In this document: piece by piece, positions 63,378 to 64,000 of the stretch
Position numbering within the stretch: the stretch's first letter is position 1
Layout: every line of letters starts with the position of its first letter
From: Pseudomonas lalkuanensis
GTDB taxonomy: Bacteria; Pseudomonadota; Gammaproteobacteria; Pseudomonadales; Pseudomonadaceae
Assembly: GCF_008807375.1 (NCBI RefSeq)
Contig: NZ_CP043311.1
Location: forward strand, 1,158,001-1,222,000
Length of the DNA stretch: 64,000 nt
Reading direction: 5' to 3'
Notes under the pieces: model-generated
Database searches by the model: none
What the model was told of the DNA's origin: nothing
What the model saw: only the letters and a program-made list of their open reading frames with translations
Translations under genes and position numbers: made by a program

Positions 63378-64000
63378 TCAGATCGGCGAGCCCGGTAGGC
63401 CGGGGTAATAGGAACCGGCCGCCACGCCGCCATCCACCGACAGTTCGCTGCCATTGCAGTAGCTGGCTTCGTCGCTGGCGAGGAAGAGCGTGGCGCGGGC
63501 GATCTCCTCCGGTGCGCCAATGCGTTGCTGCGGCACGGTGCGGTACTGCGGAGCCAGCTCTTCCCGCGAGGCACCGGTGGGGTTGGACATGACGGTATCG
63601 ACGCCACCCGGATGCACCGAGTTGACGCGCACGCCATGGGGCCCCAGTTCCAGCGCCGCAACCTTGGTCAGGCCGCGCACACCCCACTTGCTCGACACGT
63701 AGGCCGCCAGCGCGTTGACCCCGCGCAGGCCGTCCACGGACGAGATGTTGACGATGGAGCCGGTGCGCTGTTCGCGCATGATCGGCGCCACGCTTCGGAT
63801 GCCGAGGAAGGTGCCGGTGAGGTTGATCGACAGGGCGCGCTCGAACTGTGTTTGGGTCAACTCTTCGATGGCGCCGAATACCAGCACGGCGGCGTTGTTC
63901 ACCAGCACGTCGATGCGGCCGTGGCGCTCCACGGTTTCGCGGACCAGCTGCTGCCAGCATTCTTCCTTGCTGACATCCAGGCGGCGGAAGCTGGCCGCCT
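63378..64000 (-). CDS. Short-chain dehydrogenase/reductase E, hydroxysteroid-dehydrogenase-like (cut by window end)
   Basis: At least 207 C-terminal residues are in the window; the frame stays open through 64000 and the upstream translation (AASFRRLDVSKEECWQQLV) is SDR-like, so the start lies outside. Visible: VLVNNAAVLVFG (NNAG variant), NISSVDGLRG, AYVSSKWGVRGLTK (YxxxK) and LGPHGVRVNSVHPGGVDT. These features resemble 3-alpha/20-beta-hydroxysteroid dehydrogenases. It faces the extended SDR gene and probably belongs to the same catabolic island. Confidence 0.87.
   Translation of the reverse strand, partial: AASFRRLDVSKEECWQQLVRETVERHGRIDVLVNNAAVLVFGAIEELTQTQFERALSINLTGTFLGIRSVAPIMREQRTGSIVNISSVDGLRGVNALAAYVSSKWGVRGLTKVAALELGPHGVRVNSVHPGGVDTVMSNPTGASREELAPQYRTVPQQRIGAPEEIARATLFLASDEASYCNGSELSVDGGVAAGSYYPGLPGSPI

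Overview
The window is GC-rich chromosomal DNA from a fluorescent-type Pseudomonas. Evidence: the alginate operon algD-alg8-alg44-algK-algE, an MvaT-type H-NS protein nearly identical to the P. aeruginosa one, an EstB-type carboxylesterase and Pseudomonas-style REP repeats. The species cannot be fixed by eye; gene order differs from P. aeruginosa PAO1. I see no rRNA, tRNA, CRISPR array, prophage or insertion sequence.

Layout. 1-5875 (minus): start of the alginate operon, with algE cut by the window edge. 5876-6709: long algD upstream region with a very good AlgU (sigma-22) promoter and an AlgR box. 6.7-10.6 kb: yaaA, a PIN-PhoH ATPase and moaCDE. 10.8-16.5 kb: an orphan amino-acid binding protein and the aapJQMP general amino-acid ABC transporter. 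16.6-23.3 kb: carboxylesterase, acyl-CoA synthetase, a cNMP-GGDEF protein, an M19 dipeptidase and RhlB. 23.5-30.4 kb: a tightly overlapping operon RDD / SpoIIM-like / DUF4129 / DUF4350 / MoxR / DUF58. 30.7-43.3 kb: housekeeping genes (sbcB, mvaT, purU, CBS protein, chemoreceptor, HerA-like ATPase, Pit, MocR-type regulator, ccoG).

43.5-64 kb is an accessory catabolic island and the most interesting part. It holds a LuxR-type regulator, a KshA-like Rieske oxygenase, a KstD-like FAD dehydrogenase, five classical SDRs plus one extended SDR, a quinone-oxidoreductase-type MDR enzyme, an HSL-type hydrolase, a single-domain ene-reductase with a 4Fe-4S motif, a RibB-like protein that has lost substrate-binding residues, two small dimeric-barrel-like proteins, an exported SurE-like protein and the DUF1329/DUF1302 envelope pair. 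The enzyme mix suggests breakdown of a polycyclic or alicyclic ketone/alcohol (steroid- or terpenoid-like); the substrate is not shown by the sequence.

Six 20-bp inverted repeats, all CNTMGTC-N6-GACKANN, lie in the intergenic regions of this island. Five lie 53-70 bp before a start codon and the sixth lies 98 bp before the DUF1302 gene. Their consensus, CATCGTCCGATCGGACGATG, is a perfect palindrome of lux-box length. I infer that they are operators of the island's own LuxR-type regulator and define its regulon, which appears to include nudE and an unannotated 57-residue exported or membrane peptide.
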